Assembly: GCA_035628505.1 (NCBI GenBank)
Contig: DASPJR010000088.1
Location: 1-64,000 of the forward strand
DNA: 64,000 nt
From: DASPJR01 sp035628505
Lineage (GTDB): Bacteria > Planctomycetota > SZUA-567 > H5-PLA8
Reading direction: 5' to 3'
Shown here: piece after piece, positions 54,781 to 62,377 of the stretch
Layout: each line of letters starts with the position of its first letter
Position numbering within the stretch: the stretch's first letter is position 1
Program-made: the position numbers and the translations under genes
The notes under the pieces: generated by a model
Databases searched by the model: none
What the model was told of the DNA's origin: nothing
What the model saw: the letters and a program-made list of their open reading frames with translations, nothing else

Positions 54781-55679
54781 GAATTGACCATCACTGCGGG
54801 CGCGCAGCGTGTACAGAACATCTGCGAACCTGCGCCGGATTTCACTTTTTGAATGTGCTCAAGGCATGTGGATTTGCCGCACGCCTGGCACTCCACGATG
54901 CAGTCCATGCAGCGGCTGTGTTCGCAGATACTGCAGCGGGCCTGGTGGCGCATGCAGGTTGTCTGCTGACAGGAGGCGCACTTCATGGCGCATTTCTGAC
55001 ACGTGACTGCCTTGCAGCTCGCGCAGGTCAGCAGCGCGCATTTCAGACAGACGACGGCATCGCAGAGCTGGCAATGCAGCTTGCAGTTCTCGCAGCAGAC
55101 GTGGCTGTTCAGACAGACACTCATGCTTTCAGTCGAGCCATTCTTGCCGCAATTGGCGCATGTGTCGCCAGCGAGCATCTTCCCATCGCTCGACCGGCCG
55201 ACGGCCTCACCGACGGCAAGCATTGAACCGAAGTCGAACGTGTCCAGGGGCAGCGAGGCACTGTTCTCTTCGACCCACTTCGCCGCCTCGCCGTTCAATG
55301 GGCTCTTCACGTTGTAGGACTGATACGAGAGCATCTCGGCGATGCGTACGATCAGATTTGCCAGCGATTCGCCGGCCGCCCAGTGATCGCCGATGCAGAT
55401 CGCATGCGGCGCAATGTTGGGATGAAACACCGGGGTCAGCATCCGGCACTGCGGCGCCAGGCGCGGGTACGCGGCAGTGAGGTTGATCTCCACAAGGAAC
55501 GTGTTGCGAATATGGATCTGCCCATCCATTGCTTTTTCGAGCCCTTTGACGAGGTACTCGATCTGGTACTTTTCAGGCGGATCCCCAAGCGATTTCTTGA
55601 TGTGTATGCGCGACTTCTGCGTAAACAGTGTGCACAGACGGTCGTAATCGGCCTTCAAGCGGCGCAGCCTGACGCTCAT
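54777..55679 (-). CDS. Bacterial E2-like ubiquitin-conjugating domain fused to Cys-rich zinc array
   Basis: 300 residues. The N-terminal 150 residues follow the E2 (UBC) fold: AAYPRLAPQCRMLTP (YPxxxP before the flap), HPNI at 86-89, catalytic-type Cys95 in HAICIGDHW and Trp100, then helices LANLIVRIAEMLSYQSYNVKSPLN. The HPN-x6-Cys spacing is one residue shorter than in eukaryotic UbcH5. The C-terminal half (174-292) holds about 26 Cys, mostly in CxxC pairs with interspersed His, like a string of treble-clef/B-box zinc knuckles. An E2 carrying its own zinc array could be a self-contained E2-E3. Overlaps the RING-trypsin stop by 4 bases (ATGA). Confidence 0.88.
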   Translation of the reverse strand: MSVRLRRLKADYDRLCTLFTQKSRIHIKKSLGDPPEKYQIEYLVKGLEKAMDGQIHIRNTFLVEINLTAAYPRLAPQCRMLTPVFHPNIAPHAICIGDHWAAGESLANLIVRIAEMLSYQSYNVKSPLNGEAAKWVEENSASLPLDTFDFGSMLAVGEAVGRSSDGKMLAGDTCANCGKNGSTESMSVCLNSHVCCENCKLHCQLCDAVVCLKCALLTCASCKAVTCQKCAMKCASCQQTTCMRHQARCSICEHSRCMDCIVECQACGKSTCLEHIQKVKSGAGSQMFCTRCAPAVMVNS

Positions 55680-56986
55680 TTTTCGAGCCCCTCGATCGTG
55701 TTCGGCATGAAGTACTTTTCCCGCTCAGCGGGGCTGAGCAGCTTTACGAAGCTCGGCGTAGAGATGGCGAAGTTGATGCCTTCTGTCGTGGACTTGTCAT
55801 GTGTCCAGGTGTTTACGCCGACCAGCATTCCGTCGGAAGCGTACAGACCGCCGCCGCTGTTGCCCTGGTTAATCGGCGTCTGCGTCTGATAAATTTCCAT
55901 GGACTGATTGCCGAGCTTACTCGTGCGTACGCCGGAGATAATGCCTTCCGTATAGGACCACGACAGTGAAACGGGATTGCCTATCGCAAAGACTTTTTCT
56001 CCCGGCGACAGCACGCGCGGCGAGATCTGGATGGGCTTGTATTTGTCCAGCGTGAGCGCCTGGCAGCCCACGATCGCCAGGTCGACTGCCTCATCCCCTG
56101 ACCATTCAACCACGCCACTGCTTTCCTCGCCGTTATAGAAGACAATGCGAAGATCGCTGTTGTCCTTCTTGTCTCCGGCTACGTGCTTGTTTGTCAGAAT
56201 GTAACACTTGCGATCCTGGCTCTTCAATATCACCCCGGATCCGAAACGCATGCCTTCAAGCACGCCCGCGTTGTTCTTGATAATCACGTTCGCCCGCATG
56301 GCATTGGCAGCGGGTGCAGGCATGCTCTGCAATTGCTGCTCTGAAGGCAGGTTTTCATTCAGCCGCATATCGGCAGTCTGCTGGCTGGCCGTGTGTTTAT
56401 GGGCGTAGGCAAGGTAAGCGAAATAGAAAATGAGCAGCAGTCCCGGCGCGCCGATGGATGAAATTGCCAGCGGCATTCCACTGCGTCTGTTTTCTGGCGT
56501 CGTGATAATAACGAGTGCGATCACGCCCAGCACGGTGGCCGCCAGGCACAGCATGATTCCAAGAATCACCAGCTTCTGGTGCCCTGCTACTGCTCCCAGC
56601 AACCCAATGGCGCTGAGGCCCGCAACAATCGCTCCGGCGACAGCCAACCGGCTCGTGCTGACAGGGCCCTTGGGCATGAATGAGGCCGCCACATCCTGCG
56701 GCGCCTGCCGGGCCGGGCGCACGGGCACTGTAATATTCGCCAGTTCGTCTTCACGAATGACGATGTCCGGCTGGGCGTTGCCGGCGGTCGTGCGCACGGC
56801 CGTGTCACAGTGATACGACGCGCAGCCCTGCTTGCGGGCCCAGCAGGTGTCGTGATGAATCGCCCCGCAGTCGTTGCAGAAGCAGACCATCTGGCCAACG
56901 TCCACGGGGGCCTGGCAATACGGGCACGTGTTGCCGGAGTGAAACGTATTGGCGACAATCGGCCGTGATGGTGCGGAGGTCTTCAT
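55676..56986 (-). CDS. RING-finger, membrane and trypsin-like protease fusion
   Basis: 436 residues from ATG 56986, 8 bases after the previous stop. N-terminal RING/treble clef: C21, C24, C35, C37, C40, H45, C48, C55, C60 (CPYCQAPVDVGQMVCFCNDC, HDTCW). Three membrane segments (about 113-133, 138-162, 178-195). The C-terminal 200 residues are a trypsin-like (HtrA-type) protease with His268 in LTNKHVAG, Asp302 in AVDLAIVG and Ser377 in NQGNSGGG: complete triad. No PDZ domain. A protease tied to a RING in a ubiquitin-like operon suggests membrane-localised modification-coupled proteolysis. RING of the prokaryotic type described near E1/E2/JAB genes. Confidence 0.9.
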   Translation of the reverse strand: MKTSAPSRPIVANTFHSGNTCPYCQAPVDVGQMVCFCNDCGAIHHDTCWARKQGCASYHCDTAVRTTAGNAQPDIVIREDELANITVPVRPARQAPQDVAASFMPKGPVSTSRLAVAGAIVAGLSAIGLLGAVAGHQKLVILGIMLCLAATVLGVIALVIITTPENRRSGMPLAISSIGAPGLLLIFYFAYLAYAHKHTASQQTADMRLNENLPSEQQLQSMPAPAANAMRANVIIKNNAGVLEGMRFGSGVILKSQDRKCYILTNKHVAGDKKDNSDLRIVFYNGEESSGVVEWSGDEAVDLAIVGCQALTLDKYKPIQISPRVLSPGEKVFAIGNPVSLSWSYTEGIISGVRTSKLGNQSMEIYQTQTPINQGNSGGGLYASDGMLVGVNTWTHDKSTTEGINFAISTPSFVKLLSPAEREKYFMPNTIEGLEK

Positions 56987-56994
56987 CGAGGCTC

Positions 56995-57606
56995 TCAATC
57001 GAAGAGAATCATCAAACCCATCAGGAGCAGCAGAAAACCGCTGATCCCGACAGAACACCACACCAGAGCTTTGAGTGTGGACGGCAGGCGGCGATAGTCA
57101 ATACCCATGAATTCCTTCTGGTAGATAAGGACTCCGTTGAGTACCAGTGCCAGAGGTGACAGACACGCAGCTGCCGACAGAAGGAACAGGCCGACAACTT
57201 TGTTTCGCGCCGCGTTGTACTCTTTGCCCTCATATTCCCGCGTGAGGTACTCTTCTTTGCTCACCACATCGCGTGTTTCAAATGACGCGCCGCAGAAGCG
57301 GCACTTGAGCGCCTGCCCCTTGATTGTTTTGCCGCATGCCGGGCAGGGCTTCTCGCCAGCCCATGCATTGGTGACGGGCAAGCCCTCTGCATGTTTTGTT
57401 GTTTTAGGCGTGCATTCACAGCCATAGGCCGAGCAGCCGCCGTTTTCTTTCCAGCACTCCGTATGAAATGGAAGGTTGCACGCCGGGCAGTAAACAATGC
57501 GTTCGCCGGCAATCACGCCGGTCTGGCAGATCGAACACAGCTTTCCTGCCGTGCTCGTGCCGGCCTCAAACTCCTTGGGCAAAGCAGCGGGTTCGGGAGC
57601 AGACAT
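56995..57606 (-). CDS. RING-finger and zinc-ribbon membrane protein
   Basis: 203 residues from the ATG at 57606 (7 bases after the upstream stop, with GAGGGGAG upstream; the frame is open to 57633). RING-type treble clef at C24, C27, C40, C43, H48, C51, C58, C63 (LCSICQTGVIAGERIVYCPAC, FHTECW). Zinc ribbon at C88, C91, C102, C105. Two membrane helices near the C terminus (about 137-158, 181-202). Likely an E3-like, substrate-binding or docking element for the conjugation system. No enzymatic domain visible. Confidence 0.85.
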   Translation of the reverse strand: MSAPEPAALPKEFEAGTSTAGKLCSICQTGVIAGERIVYCPACNLPFHTECWKENGGCSAYGCECTPKTTKHAEGLPVTNAWAGEKPCPACGKTIKGQALKCRFCGASFETRDVVSKEEYLTREYEGKEYNAARNKVVGLFLLSAAACLSPLALVLNGVLIYQKEFMGIDYRRLPSTLKALVWCSVGISGFLLLLMGLMILFD

Positions 57607-57613
57607 GGCTGTT

Positions 57614-58342
57614 CTATCTCCCCTCGGCCGCAAGACGGATCAATGTAAAGACTGCCTGTGAAACCAGGGAGATCAGCAGCAGCTTGCCGCCCTTCTTCTT
57701 TCCCTGCACCATCCAAACAATCGCCATGATGCAAGCAATGCCGCCGCACAGAATGCCGAAGGCGATTTCCGCACCGGTGAGATTCTCATCATCATCAGCC
57801 CCCGCCTGGAGCTTTTTCTGCCTTTCGCGATCCACCGGATCCTGGTACTCGCCGCAAAAGCGGCACACGCGCGCTTTTTTCTGAATCTGCTCGCCGCACG
57901 AGACACATTCTTTTGTGTCTCCAGCAGGAGCCGAAACGACCGTTCCAATGGCTGCGGCGGACGCCAACTTTGGCTGCGACGGGCAAGCTGGATGCCCGCA
58001 GGCACCTGCTTTCTCACGGCAGGCCTGATGCATGGTGCTGCCGCAGCTCTGACAGTTGCAGACGTCATCGCCCAGTTCGATTGCAACCGAACAGGACGGA
58101 CAGGTGCGGCCAAGCAGAGCCTTGTTCGCCTTCATGCGTTCAGGGAAAAAGGGCGGGCCGGGCGGCGGAGGCAGAGACGGCGCGCCATGAGACGGCGTCA
58201 GCGCAAGCGGGTCGGCCGTCAACGGCGGTGCGGCTGCAGCAACGGGCTTGGGAAGTTCCGCTCCACAGTACATGCAGGAATTGCTTGTGTTGACTGCAAC
58301 ATTCCTGTCGCAGCTCGTGCACCGGACCGTTTCCCTGTTCAT
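57614..58342 (-). CDS. Zinc-ribbon, RING-finger and membrane protein
   Basis: 242 residues from ATG 58342 (strong AGGGGA just upstream; ATG 58369 is less likely). Order: zinc ribbon (C8, C11, C23, C26), Pro-rich linker, RING-type treble clef (C81, C84, C95, C97, C100, H105, C108, C115, C120), second zinc ribbon (C146, C149, C160, C163), acidic segment, then two membrane helices (about 191-208 and 214-231). Paralogous in RING layout to the two neighbouring proteins. In context an E3-like scaffold of the ubiquitin-like system. Confidence 0.85.
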   Translation of the reverse strand: MNRETVRCTSCDRNVAVNTSNSCMYCGAELPKPVAAAAPPLTADPLALTPSHGAPSLPPPPGPPFFPERMKANKALLGRTCPSCSVAIELGDDVCNCQSCGSTMHQACREKAGACGHPACPSQPKLASAAAIGTVVSAPAGDTKECVSCGEQIQKKARVCRFCGEYQDPVDRERQKKLQAGADDDENLTGAEIAFGILCGGIACIMAIVWMVQGKKKGGKLLLISLVSQAVFTLIRLAAEGR

Positions 58343-58374
58343 TTCCCCTCTCCCCTGCCCCGCATTCAAACGTC

Positions 58375-59454
58375 TCAGGCGCCCTTTGTCTTTTCCGAAT
58401 ATTTCAACACGGCTTCGCCGAGTGAAATGACATCGTTGGATTGAAGCACGTACTTGTCGATGGCCTTGCCGTTCACGAAAGTTCCCTTGCCGCTGCCTTC
58501 ATCGGTCAGGATGTATTTGCTGCCGGATTTCATGACGGTGGCGTGCAGCGGCGCAATGTCCGGGTCCTTGAAAAGGTAAATGTCGGACTTGGGAGACGAA
58601 CCGATCAGCATCGGATTTTTGAAGACAATGAATTGTTTTCCCGTCAGCGGGCCTTTCAGCATGAGAAACCAGGCTTCCTTGGACAGGTTTTCGAAGAGCC
58701 CGATGAAGATGCCAACGAAGAGTGACACCGCAAAGATGCCCACGAATCTGCTCACGGAACCATCCGAGGCCTGTCCGAGCACAAAGCGGCTGATGGGATC
58801 AAAAAACAAACCGCCGATCAGTCCGCCAATCATTCCCCCGACAAAACCATTCAGCACAAGCTTTTTGGATTTCAGCGCAATCCCCAGCCCCATCCCCGCG
58901 CCCATGCTGACGACCGACCACGCGATAGCCCGCCCGCTCATGAAGATGACGAACGACATGCCTTTTAACGGAAACTCGCCCGGCGCAGGCGGCGCCTGAT
59001 TGCGCATGAAAGCCACCGCAATCATGGACGTGATTCCGAAGAGAATATCCGCCACGATGGTGGTCAGCAGGGTGACGACCAGTCCGACGCCCATTCCCAC
59101 CGCGCCGCAATAGAGCACCTGTTTCCAGTTGCGATTCATCAATCCGTAAACGGTGCCAATAGAAAGGCCGAGCGCAGCAGCAACCGGCCCGAAGAGGAGA
59201 TAATCGGAGACGAAGGGAATCCCGCGCGAATGGCCGTGGTCGCCTTCCCTGTTATACGGTTCAGTGATTGCCCATACCGTCACGCCGCCGATGACCGAAG
59301 CCACTGAGTAATAGAAGATCGGGTTGTAGTAAAACGGCGTCTTAACGTCGGCAGTCTGCTGAGCGGCCTGGGGCTGCACGGAGCGATGCAGCGCCAGCAC
59401 ATCGTCGATGGCCGGGTCGCGCAGATCGTCTTCCGAAATCATGATGTCGGGCAT
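58375..59454 (-). CDS. Polytopic membrane protein with C-terminal FHA domain
   Basis: 359 residues. About six membrane segments fill residues 45-255. The C-terminal 90 residues form an FHA domain: MLIGSSPKSDIYLFKDPDIAPLHATVMKSG and DEGSGKGTFVNGKAI, with the Gly-Ser, His and Asn expected for phosphothreonine binding. A GGAGAGGAG before the ATG and a 26-base gap from the JAB gene keep it in the operon. FHA domains read phosphothreonine marks, so this protein could link the ubiquitin-like system to the Ser/Thr kinases common in such genomes. Confidence 0.88.
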   Translation of the reverse strand: MPDIMISEDDLRDPAIDDVLALHRSVQPQAAQQTADVKTPFYYNPIFYYSVASVIGGVTVWAITEPYNREGDHGHSRGIPFVSDYLLFGPVAAALGLSIGTVYGLMNRNWKQVLYCGAVGMGVGLVVTLLTTIVADILFGITSMIAVAFMRNQAPPAPGEFPLKGMSFVIFMSGRAIAWSVVSMGAGMGLGIALKSKKLVLNGFVGGMIGGLIGGLFFDPISRFVLGQASDGSVSRFVGIFAVSLFVGIFIGLFENLSKEAWFLMLKGPLTGKQFIVFKNPMLIGSSPKSDIYLFKDPDIAPLHATVMKSGSKYILTDEGSGKGTFVNGKAIDKYVLQSNDVISLGEAVLKYSEKTKGA

Positions 59455-59480
59455 CGCTTGTCTCCTCTCCAGCGCCGTGC

Positions 59481-60785
59481 TTATTTCTTGCTGGGAATCG
59501 CGCTGCCGCTTGCGGCGGGCGCGGCCTTTTGTTCCTTGCCATACAGAATTTCCAGCGCCCGCGGCATCTCCTGTTCGAGGATGGGCTTTATGCCAGGGGA
59601 AATACGGAGTGCATTTTCAAGAATCCGGCGTGCTGTTTCCTTTTCCAAGTCGCCAAATTTGGACGGATCGGCTTCGTACGGCTTGATGATTTCGCTGGCG
59701 CGCTGAACGTACAACATCGCCACAGCCGCGCTCAGTTCATCCTGGTGACGTGACGTAGCAGCGACGCGCTGGCTGAGGTTCTGCCGCGAATTCATCATCT
59801 GCTCGATGTCGTCGCGGAACTTCGTTCGAGATTTGTTGTAGTGCTGCTCCAGCTTCGCCAACTGATCCGTAAGTGCTTTAAGCTCGGTTTGTGCGGCGGC
59901 GTCACCAGCCTTGACCTTCTCTCCGATGGTCTGCATTTTTTCACGAATTTCCGCGAAGTCGCGCGAAGCAAGCGCATTAAGCGCGCTGAATTCGACAATG
60001 GAATAGATCTCGCTTTCGAGACTGGCCGTCACTTCTTTCCGGATATCCTGCACCGCCTGGTAACGGCCCAGCATCAGCCCGCAACCGAGCGCCACCAGCA
60101 TGAAAATAAGGGTGGTCAGAAAGCCGGGACCGCTTTCGCCGGAGGAATACTGCACGGGGGTGTCGTAAGTCGCCGCAGGCTGAGCCGAGCGCCCAGCGGA
60201 ATTCATCGGCTTGGGACCGTCAACTTCAACAGGCTCGGCAATGCCTGTCGCAAGCTTGATCTGCCGGCTGCCAACCCAGTAGCGGGACAGGGGCACGCTC
60301 TTGCCTTCAATCCAGGCAAAGCAGCCTTCCTCATGCTTTTTCGTTTCAATGACGATTGCGACCTGGTACGGGAGATTGAAGAAGTTCTCCTGGATGAACA
60401 TGTCCATTCCGGAAAGGAACACGCCGAACCCCGGATGCGTGTGGTACCAGCCGACGATGCGCTGTTTGGGATATTCCTTGTCTTTGATGCTGTTGATGTG
60501 GTCCCACGTCTGGTGCGTGAAGGTCACCTGCGCGCCGTAATTGTTCGAATGAAGCCCTTCGATGACCGCGGTGATGCACAGAAAATAACCTTGCGAATCG
60601 CGGCACACGTCTCCGATCAGTACGCCGCACAGCTCGACTTCATTGGTCGTGTTCGCGTGGCTTTTCATCCGCTCATAGGCACGCTCGTCGATGTGCACGC
60701 GGTATTCCGAGGCAATCTGTGTCGGAAAGACCGCCTCTCGCGCATCCTTTTTTTCGATATTTGAATAGTCCAGAGTCGCGGCCAT
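59481..60785 (-). CDS. JAB/MPN (JAMM) metalloprotease with membrane helix and coiled coil
   Basis: 434 residues. Complete JAMM motif: Glu51 in EVELCGVLIGD, His115 and His117 in WYHTHPGFGVFLSGMD, Ser125, Asp128, with the canonical H-x-H-x10-D spacing. One membrane helix (about 220-240), then a long coiled coil (about 245-345). JAMM enzymes remove ubiquitin-like proteins from conjugates or trim their C-terminal tails. Here the substrate is most simply the Ubl at 62025-62339, whose Gly-Gly is followed by an 11-residue tail. Gap to the E1 stop 31 bases. Confidence 0.92.
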   Translation of the reverse strand: MAATLDYSNIEKKDAREAVFPTQIASEYRVHIDERAYERMKSHANTTNEVELCGVLIGDVCRDSQGYFLCITAVIEGLHSNNYGAQVTFTHQTWDHINSIKDKEYPKQRIVGWYHTHPGFGVFLSGMDMFIQENFFNLPYQVAIVIETKKHEEGCFAWIEGKSVPLSRYWVGSRQIKLATGIAEPVEVDGPKPMNSAGRSAQPAATYDTPVQYSSGESGPGFLTTLIFMLVALGCGLMLGRYQAVQDIRKEVTASLESEIYSIVEFSALNALASRDFAEIREKMQTIGEKVKAGDAAAQTELKALTDQLAKLEQHYNKSRTKFRDDIEQMMNSRQNLSQRVAATSRHQDELSAAVAMLYVQRASEIIKPYEADPSKFGDLEKETARRILENALRISPGIKPILEQEMPRALEILYGKEQKAAPAASGSAIPSKK

Positions 60786-60816
60786 CGCCGAGGGTCCTCA
60801 TTAAAAACGGTCATTG

Positions 60817-62028
60817 TCACACGCGAATTTCTTTTCCTACATCACTCTCACGCCACGCTTCACCCAGCACCGCTTGCGCATCGCCGGAAAACAGATACGA
60901 AATGGAACGTTCTCCCTTGCGCGCGGTCACCACGTCAAAGCGCGGCGTTCCGATTTGCTCAAAAGTCATGTTGTCGATCGGAGCCGGCTCAAGTCCGAGC
61001 GTGTGTGTCAGTTCCGGAGCACGCATCTGCCCGCACTGCGGACATTTTCCTTCCGCTTCGGTCGTCTTCCCCAGTGAACGGAAAACGGGTTCGCTGGTCC
61101 CGCAGGCGGGGCAGTTGAGCGCCGTGAGAATATCCCGGCCGAGCTGCAGAACGGTGCCTTCGCCGAGCTCCGCGCGTGCGATCTTCAGAAGATCGGAGAC
61201 TCTCATGTCGGCCACGCCAGCCTTCAGCCGCCGGAGATCCTGGTGCGGCTCATGGGCTGCACAATCCGGCTTTCGCGTGTAAGCGACGGTGTACGATTCG
61301 GCGCTCAGGCCGTGATAAACGAACCCCTTGCCGCTGAGCGTCTCCATTCCATGCAGCAGCTTGATAGCTTCCTGCATCTGCACCGCGGAGATAATGCTCG
61401 CGGTTGTCGGTGTCGTCGGGACTTTGCCTTCGTTCAGCTGGGTGCGTGTGAGCAGCGCGCAGGAGCGGCGGTTCTCAAGCATCTTCCAGTCTGTTGCGTT
61501 CATCGTACATTCGTAACAGGGGCCCGGCCCCGGCGCGAAAACGCGCGCCACGCCATCAAGCACCTCAATCGCGCCATCGATCCAGGGTTTTCCCGCAAAC
61601 AGAGCAGCGCTGTTGATCGCCACGCGAGCCTCCCGATTGTCGAGGCCGCCGAGAATTACATCGGCCCAGAAATACACTCCGAGCCCAAGGTCATGAACAA
61701 CGTTGCCGATGAATGGTTGCGCCCTGATCTGCGGATAAAGCTCCCGCGCCGAGCGGCAGGCGATCTCGGCTTTGTATTTTCCATTGTCCGATTCACGGAA
61801 GAGCGGCGAGCGCGTGAGGTTTGAGTTTTCGATGCGGTCCATATCCGCGACCACGAGGTTGCCAATACCGAGCAGCGCGCAATTCTTGACAATCTCATTG
61901 CCCAGCGCGCCGGCGCCGATAACAAGCACCCGCGCGTTCCGCAGACGGTTCTGGTCCCACCAGGAGATGAGCTCAAAGCGGCTGAAGCGGTGCTCTGGAA
62001 CGGCCTCGCGAATGTTCAGGACGCTCAT
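60817..62028 (-). CDS. E1-like (ThiF/MoeB-type) ubiquitin-like activating enzyme
   Basis: 403 residues. ATP-binding Rossmann signature GAGALG (38-43), then ADMDRIENSNLTRS with Asp and Arg73 typical of adenylating E1s, and GGLDNREAR. A CxxC pair at 171/174 and Cys190 in the RRSCALLTR segment before VPTTPTTASI is the best candidate catalytic Cys; it needs experimental support. A zinc-ribbon-like set C306, C309, C329, C332 lies in the C-terminal 100 residues. Start ATG overlaps the Ubl stop (ATGA), so the E1 is coupled to its presumed substrate. ThiF/MoeB homologues serve cofactor pathways, but the E2, JAB and Ubl neighbours point to protein conjugation. Confidence 0.92.
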   Translation of the reverse strand: MSVLNIREAVPEHRFSRFELISWWDQNRLRNARVLVIGAGALGNEIVKNCALLGIGNLVVADMDRIENSNLTRSPLFRESDNGKYKAEIACRSARELYPQIRAQPFIGNVVHDLGLGVYFWADVILGGLDNREARVAINSAALFAGKPWIDGAIEVLDGVARVFAPGPGPCYECTMNATDWKMLENRRSCALLTRTQLNEGKVPTTPTTASIISAVQMQEAIKLLHGMETLSGKGFVYHGLSAESYTVAYTRKPDCAAHEPHQDLRRLKAGVADMRVSDLLKIARAELGEGTVLQLGRDILTALNCPACGTSEPVFRSLGKTTEAEGKCPQCGQMRAPELTHTLGLEPAPIDNMTFEQIGTPRFDVVTARKGERSISYLFSGDAQAVLGEAWRESDVGKEIRV

Positions 62029-62339
62029 GCGCAGCCTCGGCCGGCTTCGTGGACAGCGCGTCCGCCAGCCGTGATCTCCGGCTGAAGTCGAAGCACATCG
62101 CCATCTTTTACGCTGGCGCTCTGCAGCGTTTCTTCATCGAGCAGCTGGCGGCCGCTGGCCTTGTGGTGGAATTTGTAGCTCATGAGCTGCCCATCGGGAC
62201 TGTGCCGCGGCAGGTTCATGCGTTCGACAAGCAGCACAATGATGCGGTTCACCGGCGCCGCGCGCGGCAGATTGACTGTCACCTTCTTGTTGCCGGTGGC
62301 ATCCCAGACTTCAACATTCATGCCAGCTTCATCTGCCAT
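62025..62339 (-). CDS. Ubiquitin-like (YukD-type) protein with Gly-Gly and short tail
   Basis: 104 residues from ATG 62339, chosen because a strong AAGGAG sits 10 bases upstream (the frame is open to 62372). The sequence follows the beta-grasp ubiquitin/YukD pattern: MNVEVWDATGNKKVTVNLP, MSYKFHHKASGRQLLDEETL, SASVKDGDVLRLQPE. The core ends in AGG (Gly92-Gly93) followed by an 11-residue tail (RAVHEAGRGCA), so a protease would have to expose the Gly-Gly before E1 activation. Tail ends Cys-Ala, an unusual feature. Stop overlaps the E1 start. Distant from eukaryotic ubiquitin but with the same processing logic. Confidence 0.88.
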   Translation of the reverse strand: MADEAGMNVEVWDATGNKKVTVNLPRAAPVNRIIVLLVERMNLPRHSPDGQLMSYKFHHKASGRQLLDEETLQSASVKDGDVLRLQPEITAGGRAVHEAGRGCA

Positions 62340-62349
62340 CTCTGGTGCA

Positions 62350-62355
62350 CTCCTT
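62350..62355 (-). promoter_or_regulatory. Ribosome binding site deciding the Ubl start
   Basis: On the minus strand this reads AAGGAG, a near-perfect Shine-Dalgarno, 10 bases before ATG 62339. The earlier in-frame ATG at 62372 has no comparable signal and would overlap nothing useful, so the shorter Ubl is preferred. Confidence 0.7.
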
Positions 62356-62377
62356 CTGGTAAGCGTGTTCAAGGACG

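Noticed and set aside
60817..62028. Assigning the E1-like gene to molybdopterin or thiamine synthesis (MoeB/ThiF)
   Set aside because: No moa, moe or thi genes are nearby, and the direct neighbours are E2, JAMM, RING and Ubl genes, with the Ubl start and stop coupled to this gene.
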